Virus record (IMG/VR): IMGVR_UViG_3300021962_000046
Coordinates: 42,621-106,620 of that record
DNA: 64,000 bases
DNA from: a virus
Strand: one strand, 5' to 3'
Numbering within the stretch: the stretch's first letter is position 1; every line of letters begins with the position of its first letter. Shown in pieces: positions 8,076-15,751 of the stretch. A program made the translations under genes and the position numbers. The notes under the pieces were generated by a model, which saw nothing but the letters and a program-made list of their open reading frames with translations, was not told the origin of the DNA and ran no database searches.

Positions 8076-8413
8076 GGGGCGGGTCTAAGGTGGTGAAGAA
8101 AAAAAATATAATAATGACTTTTTATCATTATTATGGGTTTTTTTTCGATACCACTCTAGATTTGAGATCAGTATTGCTAGTGATGTGCATCATTTGATGA
8201 TATCCTTAGCTTTACTGAATTGTGTGTTTGGGTAACACACAGTTAACTTGTCGGTTTGAGAATCCTAACCGTACATCATGTCTCAACTTGAAAAGTTTAA
8301 TTTTCAATTTGAGAACAGCCCGCCTTAATTTGGCTGATGTAGGCTCACCTAGTCTCATGCCGGTTCATTAGGTTCCCGTATTACCTAATGGGTCTAGCAG
8401 GGTGTACCGCCCC
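8076..8413. ncRNA. Candidate large structured RNA (or structured DNA element)
   Basis: A run of hairpins enclosed by a 7-bp GC-only long-range helix, GGGGCGG (8076-8082) with CCGCCCC (8407-8413). Inside: a long interrupted hairpin at 8084-8160 (TCTA/TAGA, GTGGT/ACCAC, an A8/T8 helix, then ATAATAATGA/TCATTATTAT); TGTGTGTT/AACACACA at 8221-8240; CGGTT/AACCG at 8252-8271; a 13-bp hairpin at 8283-8313 with one G-T pair; CAGCC/GGCTG at 8316-8335; ATTAGGT/ACCTAAT at 8367-8389. Coding potential is lacking. The structure could be read from either strand; the plus strand would lead into the 8601 gene. It is not a tRNA or a recognisable tmRNA. An origin of replication is an alternative. Confidence 0.5.
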
Positions 8414-8532
8414 AGCAAGGTTTATATTGCTCAAATCTCACGAATTGAACTCAGTAACTTTTCAGGCCGACAATTCGCCTTACTAGGTTACAAACAAAAT
8501 AATAACAATTATAAAAATAAAAATCAAACTAA

Positions 8533-8562
8533 TTGGCGAAAAGTCATAACTACCTGTATGAT
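8533..8562 (+). promoter_or_regulatory. Possible sigma70-like promoter for the 8601 gene
   Basis: TTGGCG (8533-8538), an 18-base spacer, TATGAT (8557-8562) with a TG extension just before the -10. It lies 38 bases before the start codon. Confidence 0.35.
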
Positions 8563-8600
8563 TTCTTTTGAGAAACATAAACTCAAAGGAAGTAAACTAA

Positions 8601-9311
8601 ATGGAAATATTCATGAAATATGAACCAGAAATAGCGATCAATTTGAATATGACCGAAGAAGAAAGCATGGCTTACTACCTGCTCTGTTTCTACATCAATA
8701 AAACCAGAGAACTTATTCCAAATTATCGCCATCCAAGAATCACAACAAAAATAGAAAAACTTAAAACTAGCCTCGCATTTAAACACATGATGAAATTTGT
8801 TCGTGAAAAAAGAAAAAAATTCAAAGATCCAAAGTATTTGGAAATTTACATACTTGCACAAATAGTCATTATGAAAAAACAACACGAAATGGGAAACAAC
8901 GCATTAGTTGATTTTCAAATGCTACATGGTGAAGGGGCAAACAGAAGGTGGGAAATCTGGAAGAAGATGTACAGAGATAAAAATATGGTTAGTGATATTA
9001 ACTATACATTCACAAAAACAAATATAGAGAATGAATTTAACAAAACCATAAATACACTCAATAAAATACTAGGTGATGATAAAAGTTTAGAAAATTATGT
9101 TACTCATGCAAACGAAATACTAACAAACATAATTATAAAAAGAATAAGTCATATGTATGTCTACTTTTCAAAGTGGATTAAGAAACTTCCAGAAGAAATA
9201 CGAGGCGAGATAAAAGACATAATCAACACAGATGCCTTGAAAACTTTTGACTTATCAGCTGTAAAAAAATGCTATGAGAAAAATTTTGAATATGAAATTA
9301 ATATGTCATGA
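8601..9311 (+). CDS. Unknown helical protein
   Basis: A 236-residue protein, not recognised. It is mainly alpha-helical and charged, with no signal peptide or membrane segment. Residues 30-70 are rich in Lys/Arg (for example KFVREKRKKFK), suggesting nucleic-acid or protein contacts. The start has AAGGAAG eight bases upstream; an in-frame ATG four codons later is an alternative. It is the first plus-strand gene after the structured intergenic region and ends 14 bases inside the convergent 9298 gene. Confidence 0.65.
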   Translation: MEIFMKYEPEIAINLNMTEEESMAYYLLCFYINKTRELIPNYRHPRITTKIEKLKTSLAFKHMMKFVREKRKKFKDPKYLEIYILAQIVIMKKQHEMGNNALVDFQMLHGEGANRRWEIWKKMYRDKNMVSDINYTFTKTNIENEFNKTINTLNKILGDDKSLENYVTHANEILTNIIIKRISHMYVYFSKWIKKLPEEIRGEIKDIINTDALKTFDLSAVKKCYEKNFEYEINMS

Positions 9312-10113
9312 ATATTTTCATCAAACAGTCAATTATCTCTTCAGGCTTTTGTCTAGGACTAAAAAGCTCATCCCATTCACTTGGGGTAGACATATAAAGC
9401 CTTGTTCTAGAAGGACTTGTGACTTCACACCCCCACGAATGTATTAATCCTTTATTCGGTTTGTATTGCATGTATATGTTAAACGATTCTGCTTTTTGGT
9501 TATTTGGTACTCCATTTCCAAAACCTCTATAGTTCATGTATATTAAATAAACATTTTCTTGAAGCTTAATTATTCCACCATATGTCATGATTGATGGGTG
9601 TTCCAACCTAATTCTCTGTGCTAATCTTAATGTCAAATCTTCAAGACCTTTGTAATTATTGTCTACTGGATCTATCGGTTCTTTTTCTATTTCAACAAGT
9701 TTTTTATACAAGTCATCAGCAAGTATTTCTTCAGATGGATCGTTGTCACCCTTGTGATCATAGTCATTAAGCAAAGGAATAACAGATTTACATACTGGAA
9801 TTAAGTTGCCACCTTCATTTTTGATGAATTTTCTAATTATTATCTTATAAGATCCTAAAGGACTTACACTTACATGCAAACCACCAGCTTCATTGCCATA
9901 TTCGACAATATTAGGCCAATTTTTTACTGGAACTTTGTTGCCTATCATGCCCAAATGGAATAAATCGTCTAGAACTAAAGTACTTCTAAGGTTTTCTATT
10001 GGTTGTTCTTCATAGAATGGAGTCTTTTTCTCAATTTTATGTTGAGGAGCAAAACCAAAAATATCTTCTGGTCTTTTTGCAAGCCATTCTTTAAACAAAC
10101 TTATTTTTTTCAT
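9298..10113 (-). CDS. Putative internal head protein with capsid-targeting-like N-terminus
   Basis: A 271-residue protein of unknown function. Its first residues, MKKISLFKEWLAKR, share the short amphipathic start seen in several proteins of this window and in T4 internal proteins (MKTYQEFIAEA). It lacks the Leu-x-Glu cleavage motif directly after, so its place in that family is less certain. The remainder looks like a globular alpha/beta domain with many aromatic residues (IYMNYRGFGNG, WGCEVTSPSRTR). The start at 10113 with GTGGGG upstream was chosen over an ATG 15 codons earlier. It diverges from the 10157 gene. Confidence 0.6.
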   Translation of the reverse strand: MKKISLFKEWLAKRPEDIFGFAPQHKIEKKTPFYEEQPIENLRSTLVLDDLFHLGMIGNKVPVKNWPNIVEYGNEAGGLHVSVSPLGSYKIIIRKFIKNEGGNLIPVCKSVIPLLNDYDHKGDNDPSEEILADDLYKKLVEIEKEPIDPVDNNYKGLEDLTLRLAQRIRLEHPSIMTYGGIIKLQENVYLIYMNYRGFGNGVPNNQKAESFNIYMQYKPNKGLIHSWGCEVTSPSRTRLYMSTPSEWDELFSPRQKPEEIIDCLMKIFMTY

Positions 10114-10156
10114 TTTCCCCACTAAATATATGATAATTCTATATATTGGAACATAC

Positions 10157-10441
10157 ATGAATAAATTTTCAATTTGGCTGGAAGAGCGTGATAATACAAT
10201 TCAAGATGTTCACACAACTACCTTGAAGAATTTTTTGGGTCTAAGTCCCCTTAAAGATTCTAGTTTCATGCAAATCCAATTAAGTGATTTTGAAAAAATG
10301 CAGGAAATCCATACAAAAATAACACATTGGAATTTCTTCACGGACAAGCTTTCTGAAGTTTCAAAAAACAAAATATACGAACTTTTAAAGAACGAAAACA
10401 CAAGGATGATAGATCTTATTGAAAATATGGAAGTCAATTAG
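10157..10441 (+). CDS. Small protein with capsid-targeting-like N-terminus
   Basis: A 94-residue protein starting MNKFSIWLEERD, which matches the capsid-targeting pattern: hydrophobic-aromatic helix, then Leu-Glu-Glu as a possible prohead-protease site. The rest is a charged helical protein of unknown function. The ATG at 10157 is preceded by TTGGAA; an upstream ATG at 10130 would overlap the divergent neighbour's leader and lacks a ribosome site. Its stop overlaps the uvsW stop from the other strand. Confidence 0.6.
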   Translation: MNKFSIWLEERDNTIQDVHTTTLKNFLGLSPLKDSSFMQIQLSDFEKMQEIHTKITHWNFFTDKLSEVSKNKIYELLKNENTRMIDLIENMEVN

Positions 10442-11853
10442 TCCTCAACTATTTTTATTTCATGACCTTGCTGCTTGAGGATTTTTATTCTCTTCATGCT
10501 GTGCTTGTATAAATACGGATTCATTTCAAACACAAAATCAATATAATTAAGACCATCTTTATCTTTTGCTGTTCTTAAGCCACGACCCATTCTTTGGATG
10601 ATGAGATGATCTGCCTGACCACCAGCAGCATTTATGAGGTTGTGGACAAAAACATTGATTCCGGTGTTGAAAATACCTTGTGTTGCTATGGCAATACATT
10701 CCTTGTCCTTTTGCAACTTCTCAATGACATACTTTCTTGTTTCATCATTATCCTTGCCTTGCACCCACAAAGCATGAGGTATCAACGCTTGCAATGCGTC
10801 ACCATGAGCCAATCTGTCAACCAATATAAGTGTTCTACCCTTAAGTTCAGTTGTTAAGCTTATAACTTTTTGATGAAAAGCATCATTCTCGACTAATCCC
10901 TTGGTGACAGCGTCAATATAAATCTCAAAATCAAGTTCGGGTTCTTTTATTTTATAAAAAGTACAATGACTCTTAGAAAGCCTACCTCTCTTTTGTAGTT
11001 CTTTTGTCGTAACAACTCCAGTTTCAGTTGATTTAATCTTGAACGGAGGGCCAAAAAAACCTTTGACATAGTATTTCTGTATTTTATCTGTTTCACCGAA
11101 TTTGAACGGAGTAGCACTTACAGCAATTCTTACGCTGCAATTTTTAAGTCTTCTATAAACACTTTTTGGTGCTGCACTCATCATGTCATGAATTTCATCA
11201 ACTAAAAGTACTTTGACTTCTGGCAAAAGATCTTCTGCTTTAGATATAGATTGAACAGTAGACACAGTAATGTCATTGGGTTCATTACTGCCACCCCATA
11301 TGCGTCCCACATTGTGTAATCCCCATTTAACATACTCTTCATAGTTTTGAATAGCTAATGTTTTTCTATTCTGAAGGACTAATGTTTTTGTGCCAGATGG
11401 CAAACATTTAAGTATGGAAAGCATGGTTAAAGATTTTCCAGCCGAAGTTGGCGCAAATATAACACCTCTTTTATTTTTAATAGCTGCATTTACAAGATCT
11501 ACTTGGTAATCTTCCAAAGTAATTGGTTGTGATTCTTTTGGCGTACAAGAATGAAGAAATGTAGAATTTATTTCTTTTATTGAAAATTCAAAAGGCAATC
11601 GTTTATCAATAATTTCAACTTCTTCATTGAAAGCCTTGCATGAAGCAAGTATCTCAGGAAGAAGTCCTGTCAAAAATTTTCCATTTTTGTCATTAAAAAA
11701 ATTAGTGTAACCATCCCATAAACGCTGTCTATATCTTGGGTTATGAAAATATCCACGATCACGGAATCTCAAATTATCAAATATAAATTTGATTAATTTG
11801 GTATTCGCAGTCTGCATTATTGAAATGTCATTTTGTAGAAGTATTCTTGTCAT
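10438..11853 (-). CDS. uvsW: UvsW-like DNA/RNA helicase
   Basis: Superfamily 2 helicase that in T4 unwinds R-loops and branched DNA and moves replication from origin to recombination mode. Motif I APTSAGKS is at about residues 134-141, motif II DEIH, motif III SATP, and motif VI QRMGRGLR near the C-terminus. Residues 1-100 form an extra N-terminal domain with RFRDRGYF and PRYRQRLWDGY, as in the double-stranded-DNA-binding part of T4 UvsW. The length (471) is near T4 UvsW (503). A sigma70-like promoter lies just upstream, so it may be transcribed apart from dda. Confidence 0.9.
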   Translation of the reverse strand: MTRILLQNDISIMQTANTKLIKFIFDNLRFRDRGYFHNPRYRQRLWDGYTNFFNDKNGKFLTGLLPEILASCKAFNEEVEIIDKRLPFEFSIKEINSTFLHSCTPKESQPITLEDYQVDLVNAAIKNKRGVIFAPTSAGKSLTMLSILKCLPSGTKTLVLQNRKTLAIQNYEEYVKWGLHNVGRIWGGSNEPNDITVSTVQSISKAEDLLPEVKVLLVDEIHDMMSAAPKSVYRRLKNCSVRIAVSATPFKFGETDKIQKYYVKGFFGPPFKIKSTETGVVTTKELQKRGRLSKSHCTFYKIKEPELDFEIYIDAVTKGLVENDAFHQKVISLTTELKGRTLILVDRLAHGDALQALIPHALWVQGKDNDETRKYVIEKLQKDKECIAIATQGIFNTGINVFVHNLINAAGGQADHLIIQRMGRGLRTAKDKDGLNYIDFVFEMNPYLYKHSMKRIKILKQQGHEIKIVED

Positions 11854-11879
11854 GATTAATCCTTGGGCAACAAATAATT

Positions 11880-11908
11880 AATATACATTATTAGACTGCC
11901 CAATACAA
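11880..11908 (-). promoter_or_regulatory. Sigma70-like promoter for uvsW
   Basis: On the minus strand: TTGTAT (11903-11908), a 17-base spacer, TATATT (11880-11885), about 27 bases before the uvsW ATG and overlapping the end of dda. The -10 surroundings share 13 bases with the gene 32 promoter. Confidence 0.4.
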
Positions 11909-12943
11909 CATTTCTTTTGCTCTGCTTGCTGCTGTGTATGCCCATCTTTCATGACTCCACAAATCACACTTTTCTTCATAAACAAGAACTTTATCCCATT
12001 CATCACCTTGGGCTTTATGGGTTGTGATCGCATAAGAATAATCAAAAAAACCAGTTTCTCTGTCTGAGTTAGCAGCTTCAAGCAGTTTTTCTTGATTGAA
12101 TTGTTTTTGATCAATTGGTATTTCGCAAAAACCATTGTCGGTTTGTATTTTCACCTTGTTCTTCTTGATGGTTTTAACCGTGCCTTGCATGCCGTTAAAA
12201 ATATTAAGGGTCTTGTTGTTTTTAAGACATATAATTCTCTCGCCTTTTACCAACACATCTTCATATCCAAGATGCTCTCTAATTCGTTTATTGAAGCTGA
12301 TTCTGGTTCTGTTAAAACCACAAATAATCTGGTCAACATCAGCAAGTAGTTCATTTTTCAATGTTTTCTTTGCAACAAGTTTGACTCTGTCATCTGAAGA
12401 ATATTCAATCGCAGAATTTCCTTTTCTCAAAAAGTCAGCAAACTTTGCAATGCTATTGGCATTTCGGTGAATGGTTTCCAGTTTGTAATGAGGCTTCTTC
12501 ATCAGATTGAAGGACGAGCCTACTGGTTCTAATTGACCATGATCACCGAAGAAGACAACTGGCAAATCAAAAGACATAATGTCAGAAAATAATTCCTCGC
12601 TTATCATACTTGCTTCATCTATAAAAAATCCTCTGAAATCTATCTTGTTTTTAGGTTTCAAATAAAATTTAGGATTTCCTTTATAATCTTCTTCAACATG
12701 ATATATTGTTGAATGGATTGTAGCTGCGTCACCTATGCCTTTTTTACGCAAAACATTTGCAGCTTTGCCTGTGAATGCACAAACGGCAAAGTTTGGGTAT
12801 GCGTTAGTAAGTTCGGAAAGACAAGTACTTTTACCAGAACCAGCGTATCCACCGATACAAATAAACTGCTTGTTTTGTATTTCTTTTTTGATTGATGACA
12901 ATAAGTGATTTTGTTCTTCGGTAAGAATTGGTTTCTTTTCCAT
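11891..12943 (-). CDS. dda: Dda-like 5'-3' DNA helicase
   Basis: Superfamily 1B helicase of the RecD/Dda type, which in T4 helps start replication and strips proteins from DNA. Walker A GYAGSGKS is at residues 32-39, followed by AFTGKAAN (motif Ia), FFIDEASM (motif II), FFGDHGQL (motif III), AITTHKAQGDEW (motif V) and AYTAASRAKE (motif VI). At 350 residues it is shorter than T4 Dda (439). The ATG at 12943 was chosen because MEKKPILTEEQ begins the family-like part and GGAG lies upstream; the open frame reaches 79 codons further upstream but that stretch does not look coding. It diverges from the 59-residue gene. Confidence 0.88.
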   Translation of the reverse strand: MEKKPILTEEQNHLLSSIKKEIQNKQFICIGGYAGSGKSTCLSELTNAYPNFAVCAFTGKAANVLRKKGIGDAATIHSTIYHVEEDYKGNPKFYLKPKNKIDFRGFFIDEASMISEELFSDIMSFDLPVVFFGDHGQLEPVGSSFNLMKKPHYKLETIHRNANSIAKFADFLRKGNSAIEYSSDDRVKLVAKKTLKNELLADVDQIICGFNRTRISFNKRIREHLGYEDVLVKGERIICLKNNKTLNIFNGMQGTVKTIKKNKVKIQTDNGFCEIPIDQKQFNQEKLLEAANSDRETGFFDYSYAITTHKAQGDEWDKVLVYEEKCDLWSHERWAYTAASRAKEMLYWAV

Positions 12944-13026
12944 ACAAATGTATCTCCAAAAAGTGTTCAGCCTATGTAAATAATGTTGTTCGGATGTGAT
13001 TAAACCACATTTGGGGGTACAAGCAA

Positions 13027-13206
13027 ATGTTAAATGAAGAATTGGCAGAAGTAGTTCGAATGGTAACGGTACTAGACGATAAAGTAGATAATCTAACCAA
13101 CAGGCAAAAAGATCTTTTCGAAAAATTAAATAGATCAATTTATAGAACGGAAAGATTTTTAGAAAAAACGGAAACTCCAAAAGATATAGCAGCTACAAAA
13201 AACTAA
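13027..13206 (+). CDS. Small coiled-coil protein
   Basis: A 59-residue protein beginning MLNEELAEVVRM. It has a heptad-like pattern with many Leu, Val, Glu and Lys, suggesting a short coiled coil or helical hairpin. The ATG has GGGGG nine bases upstream. The gene fills the space between divergent dda and the convergent 13203 gene, whose stop it overlaps. No family was recognised. Confidence 0.6.
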   Translation: MLNEELAEVVRMVTVLDDKVDNLTNRQKDLFEKLNRSIYRTERFLEKTETPKDIAATKN

Positions 13207-13649
13207 TTCTTTCCTCGTTTTTTAGCCTGTAGATAGAATATAAAGCTATTCCTGTTTCCGGGGACAAAGCTTTTTGGTGATTGCCTATAAGCAACCATCA
13301 ATTTTGTTTCTGGGTTTTCATAAGAAATAAAATCTTTTAATCTACTTAAAACAGTTGTGATAAATTCCTTACTACCAGTAATTCTGATGCCATCTTCTTG
13401 AATTGTTGAGCCTTTGTGATCATATTCTATTGGTTTGAAATTCAAAGGTATACTCGGTTGTACACCCTTCCAAAAAGACATAATATCTTCTTTGCCAGCT
13501 TTCCAAGGTTTTATTTTTAACTTTGGAGATTTTGGTTTTTCCGGTTGTGCTGTTTGTGGTGATGCTGGGCTGGAAACAACCGGATTGGTTGTTGGAACAA
13601 CAGGAGCATCAACTTCATTTAATTTTTTCCATTCAGCAAAGTTTTTCAT
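13203..13649 (-). CDS. Putative internal head protein (capsid-targeting N-terminus)
   Basis: A 148-residue protein. It starts MKNFAEWKKLNEVDAP; Leu-Asn-Glu followed by Val fits the T4 prohead protease rule (Leu or Ile, any, Glu, cut), so about 11 residues could be removed. A Pro/Ser/Thr-rich linker (16-45) leads to a basic domain (about 46-148, pI clearly high) with KIKPWKAG and YRQSPKSFVPGNRNS. This resembles T4 internal proteins in layout: targeting peptide plus a small basic body. The neighbouring divergent 13698 gene ends its own start region with the same LNEVDAP string, suggesting a shared targeting cassette. Confidence 0.65.
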   Translation of the reverse strand: MKNFAEWKKLNEVDAPVVPTTNPVVSSPASPQTAQPEKPKSPKLKIKPWKAGKEDIMSFWKGVQPSIPLNFKPIEYDHKGSTIQEDGIRITGSKEFITTVLSRLKDFISYENPETKLMVAYRQSPKSFVPGNRNSFIFYLQAKKRGKN

Positions 13650-13671
13650 GTAAATATTTATTCGTTTGATT

Positions 13672-13679
13672 GATAAATA
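13672..13679 (+). promoter_or_regulatory. Late-promoter-like box GATAAATA
   Basis: GATAAATA 19 bases before the TTG start of the 13698 gene. It differs by one base from the T4 late promoter TATAAATA read by gp55. Confidence 0.45.
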
Positions 13680-13697
13680 TTATGGGAGAATAAAAAA

Positions 13698-14012
13698 TTG
13701 ATTACATTTCAAAAGTTTTTAGAAACCTACATTTTGAACGAGGTAGATGCACCACCAGCTGGTGCTGCGCCTCCACCTGACGCAGCAGCTGGTGCTGGTG
13801 CTGCGCCTCCACCTGATCTGGGAGGAGGCTTAGGTGGAGCATTGGGAGGCGCACCACCCGGAGGGGCACCTGACTTAGGAGGTGGCTTGGGTGGAGCAGT
13901 AGGTGCTGGTGATGCTGGTGGTCAACCAAATACAAATGTCAAGATTTATAATTTCTGGGATGCCACAAAAGCACATTTTGACAAATTCAAACCAGAGAAT
14001 CAAAAAAAATAA
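13698..14012 (+). CDS. Gly/Pro/Ala-rich protein with capsid-targeting N-terminus
   Basis: A 104-residue protein starting at a TTG with GGGAG nine bases upstream. The first 16 residues (MITFQKFLETYILNEV) match the capsid-targeting pattern and contain Leu-Asn-Glu before Val, a likely prohead-protease site. Residues 17-77 are low-complexity Pro/Ala/Gly with repeated APPPD and LGGGLGG strings; the last 25 are a charged segment around NFWDATKAHFDKF. The sequence shares ILNEVDAPP-like residues with the divergent 13203 gene. Probably an internal or scaffold-like virion component; function unknown. Confidence 0.6.
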   Translation: MITFQKFLETYILNEVDAPPAGAAPPPDAAAGAGAAPPPDLGGGLGGALGGAPPGGAPDLGGGLGGAVGAGDAGGQPNTNVKIYNFWDATKAHFDKFKPENQKK

Positions 14013-14047
14013 TTGAAAAAAATTTAAAGTTTTATATGATTTAATCT

Positions 14048-14563
14048 ATGGAAGAAATCATATTTAACAGAAAATTTTGTATGCCATCTCCTTACACATT
14101 TGAGATGCGTCCAGTCGCAGATTTAATTCAAAAGTACATAAAAAAAGATTGGATTGTAGTTGATCCATTTGCAGGCAAAAGCGAAATAGCAACATATAGA
14201 AACGATTTGGCACATAGTGGCAAACATGCGGTAGAGTGGTTGTCAGATTTGGTTAACAATAATGTACATGCTGATGCCGTTTTGCTAGACCCACCTTATA
14301 GTCCAAGACAAATAGCGGAAGTTTATAAATCGGTTGGATTGAAGGTTTCAGGAACTGATACACAAAATGCAAAGTTGTATAGCGATTGCAGACTTTTACT
14401 TGATAAAATTTTGAAACCAAATGGCATAGCCATGTCTTTTGGTTGGAGTTCAAATGGATTTGGAAAGAAGTACAATTACAGGATGTTGGAAATACTTTTG
14501 GTTCCGCATGGTGGCGCACACAACGATACAATTTGCATCGTTGAGAAAAAAGTGAGGGATTAA
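14048..14563 (+). CDS. Small DNA N6-adenine methyltransferase-like protein
   Basis: A 171-residue Rossmann-type methyltransferase. Motif I is VDPFAGKSEIA near residue 38 and the catalytic motif is LDPPYSP (DPPY class), which transfers a methyl group to adenine N6 (or cytosine N4). There is no evident DNA-recognition domain, and no restriction nuclease stands beside it, so it is an orphan. Possible roles are protecting phage DNA from host restriction or methylating RNA or protein instead. It overlaps the gene 47 start by one base, so the two are co-translated. Confidence 0.78.
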   Translation: MEEIIFNRKFCMPSPYTFEMRPVADLIQKYIKKDWIVVDPFAGKSEIATYRNDLAHSGKHAVEWLSDLVNNNVHADAVLLDPPYSPRQIAEVYKSVGLKVSGTDTQNAKLYSDCRLLLDKILKPNGIAMSFGWSSNGFGKKYNYRMLEILLVPHGGAHNDTICIVEKKVRD

Positions 14564-15648
14564 TGTCAAAGTTCCTTTTGTTTTCTGATATTCATGTGCA
14601 TCCCCACAAGAGAAGTCAAAACAGACTTTTTGATTGTTTGAAAGCACTTGATTGGTGTTTGGAAAAAGCAGTTGAAAATTCAGTTGATGCTGTGATGTTT
14701 GGTGGCGATCTTCTGCATGATAGGCAGAAGATTGATAGTCAAACTTATGTTGAGGTGTTCAAGGTCTTAGAAAAGTATCAAAAAGAAAAATTTAAAGTTT
14801 ACTTATTGGTTGGCAACCATGACATGTGGTTTGCCAGCGCATGGTCTGTAGCAAGCGTTTATCCATTCAAATCTTTGAGCAATTTTGAAGTAATAGACAA
14901 AACAACTTCATTTGATGTTTGTGGTGTTGAATGGCATTTCATGCCTTACACACATCATCCAATAGAAGAGCTTGAAAAATTACCTCAGTCAAACATCAAA
15001 AACAGCTACTTATTGGGACATCTTTCCATCGATGGAGCGAAGTTGAATTCTGCTGGATCAATTGCTGATGTTGTAATAGAACATGATGGAGAAATGGTTA
15101 AGGTAAACAGAAATTTGTTTACCAAATACAAACATGTTTTTCTCGGGCATTATCACAGCTCTCAAAAACTTACTCCGACAATTGAGTACATCGGAAGTCC
15201 TCTTCAATTGTCGTATGGTGAAGCTGGAGAGAAAAAACACATCATCATCCTTGATTCAGACACAAACGAAAGAACTTATATAGAGAATGATTTTAGCCCA
15301 AGGCACTATTACATCGAACAAAGCCGTGTCGATGACATCAATGAGATTGTTGGCGAAAAGCATTTGAAAGATGCTTTCATAACTGTTTTGGCTGACGATT
15401 TAACAGACAAAAATATCAAAAAGGAAATAGAAACTTTAGTTGAATCACATGGATTGCAAGGTGTTCAAATCAAGCAAAAAAAATCAAAAGATGATGAGCA
15501 TGTCATTTTAGATGCCAAGGAAATATTGATAGATGAAGACAAGATGCTTGAAAAATATGTTGATCAAGTGAATATGGACAAGCTAGAAAAAAAATTATTA
15601 CTTGATATTGGACATCAAATTATAAATTTCAGTAAATCAGAAGAATAA
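14563..15648 (+). CDS. 47: gp47-like recombination nuclease subunit (SbcD/Mre11 family)
   Basis: Metallophosphoesterase subunit that, with gp46, resects DNA ends for recombination and degrades host DNA. Phosphoesterase motifs in order: FSDIHVHPH (about 7-15), GGDLLHDR (about 47-54), VGNHDMW (about 86), LGHLS, LGHYHSS (about 190). It has 361 residues (T4 gp47: 339), with a C-terminal acidic/basic helical part expected to dock on gp46. The partner gene 46 follows after the inserted cargo gene 15752-16123, so the pair is split here, unlike a plain 47-46 operon. Confidence 0.92.
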   Translation: MSKFLLFSDIHVHPHKRSQNRLFDCLKALDWCLEKAVENSVDAVMFGGDLLHDRQKIDSQTYVEVFKVLEKYQKEKFKVYLLVGNHDMWFASAWSVASVYPFKSLSNFEVIDKTTSFDVCGVEWHFMPYTHHPIEELEKLPQSNIKNSYLLGHLSIDGAKLNSAGSIADVVIEHDGEMVKVNRNLFTKYKHVFLGHYHSSQKLTPTIEYIGSPLQLSYGEAGEKKHIIILDSDTNERTYIENDFSPRHYYIEQSRVDDINEIVGEKHLKDAFITVLADDLTDKNIKKEIETLVESHGLQGVQIKQKKSKDDEHVILDAKEILIDEDKMLEKYVDQVNMDKLEKKLLLDIGHQIINFSKSEE

Positions 15649-15651
15649 TAT

Positions 15652-15679
15652 TTGATTTTTTGTGTGTTGTGTGTAGAAT
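15652..15679 (+). promoter_or_regulatory. Sigma70-like promoter of the cargo gene
   Basis: TTGATT (15652-15657), a 16-base spacer, TAGAAT (15674-15679), in the gap between gene 47 and the small secreted-protein gene. It resembles a host vegetative promoter rather than the phage late box. Confidence 0.5.
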
Positions 15680-15685
15680 CATCCT

Positions 15686-15725
15686 GTCTGCAAGTCAGAC
15701 CTTGGCGCATCGGAAGTACCGATGC
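15686..15725 (+). promoter_or_regulatory. Two-hairpin 5' leader
   Basis: GTCTG/CAGAC (15686-15700) and GCATCGG/CCGATGC (15707-15725, 5-base loop) lie between the promoter and the ATG at 15752. They could stabilise the mRNA or regulate translation; no known riboswitch was recognised. Confidence 0.4.
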
Positions 15726-15751
15726 ATATCACGGAAGATTGGGGTTGTGAA

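Larger units (their letters stand above)
7962..8600. other. Intergenic region without convincing genes
   Basis: 639 bases between the divergent polymerase and 8601 genes. It holds the structured element at 8076-8413, a candidate promoter at 8533-8562 and AT-rich sequence at both ends. The only open frame here (8402-8623, GTG start) lacks a ribosome site and overlaps the next gene, so it is not called. Confidence 0.7.

Noticed and set aside
8076-8413. tRNA, tmRNA or group I intron identity for the structured gap
   Set aside because: No T-arm (GTTCRA) before the closing helix, no CCA end or tag frame, and no group I P7/G-site pattern or interrupted gene was found.
8402-8623. 73-codon GTG-started frame in the structured gap
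   Set aside because: No ribosome site, overlaps the structured element and the start of the better-supported 8601 gene in a different frame.
12944-13180. N-terminal extension of Dda to 13180
   Set aside because: The extension is hydrophobic and unlike helicase sequence, and it overlaps the divergent 13027 gene; the ATG at 12943 fits the family start.
13655-13662. AATAAATA box on the minus strand as a late promoter for the 13203 gene
   Set aside because: It lies only six bases before the ATG, leaving no room for a transcript start and ribosome site.
13702-13935. 77-codon minus-strand frame opposite the Gly/Pro-rich gene
   Set aside because: His/Leu/Gln-rich low-complexity antisense product of the GC-rich repeats; no start signal.
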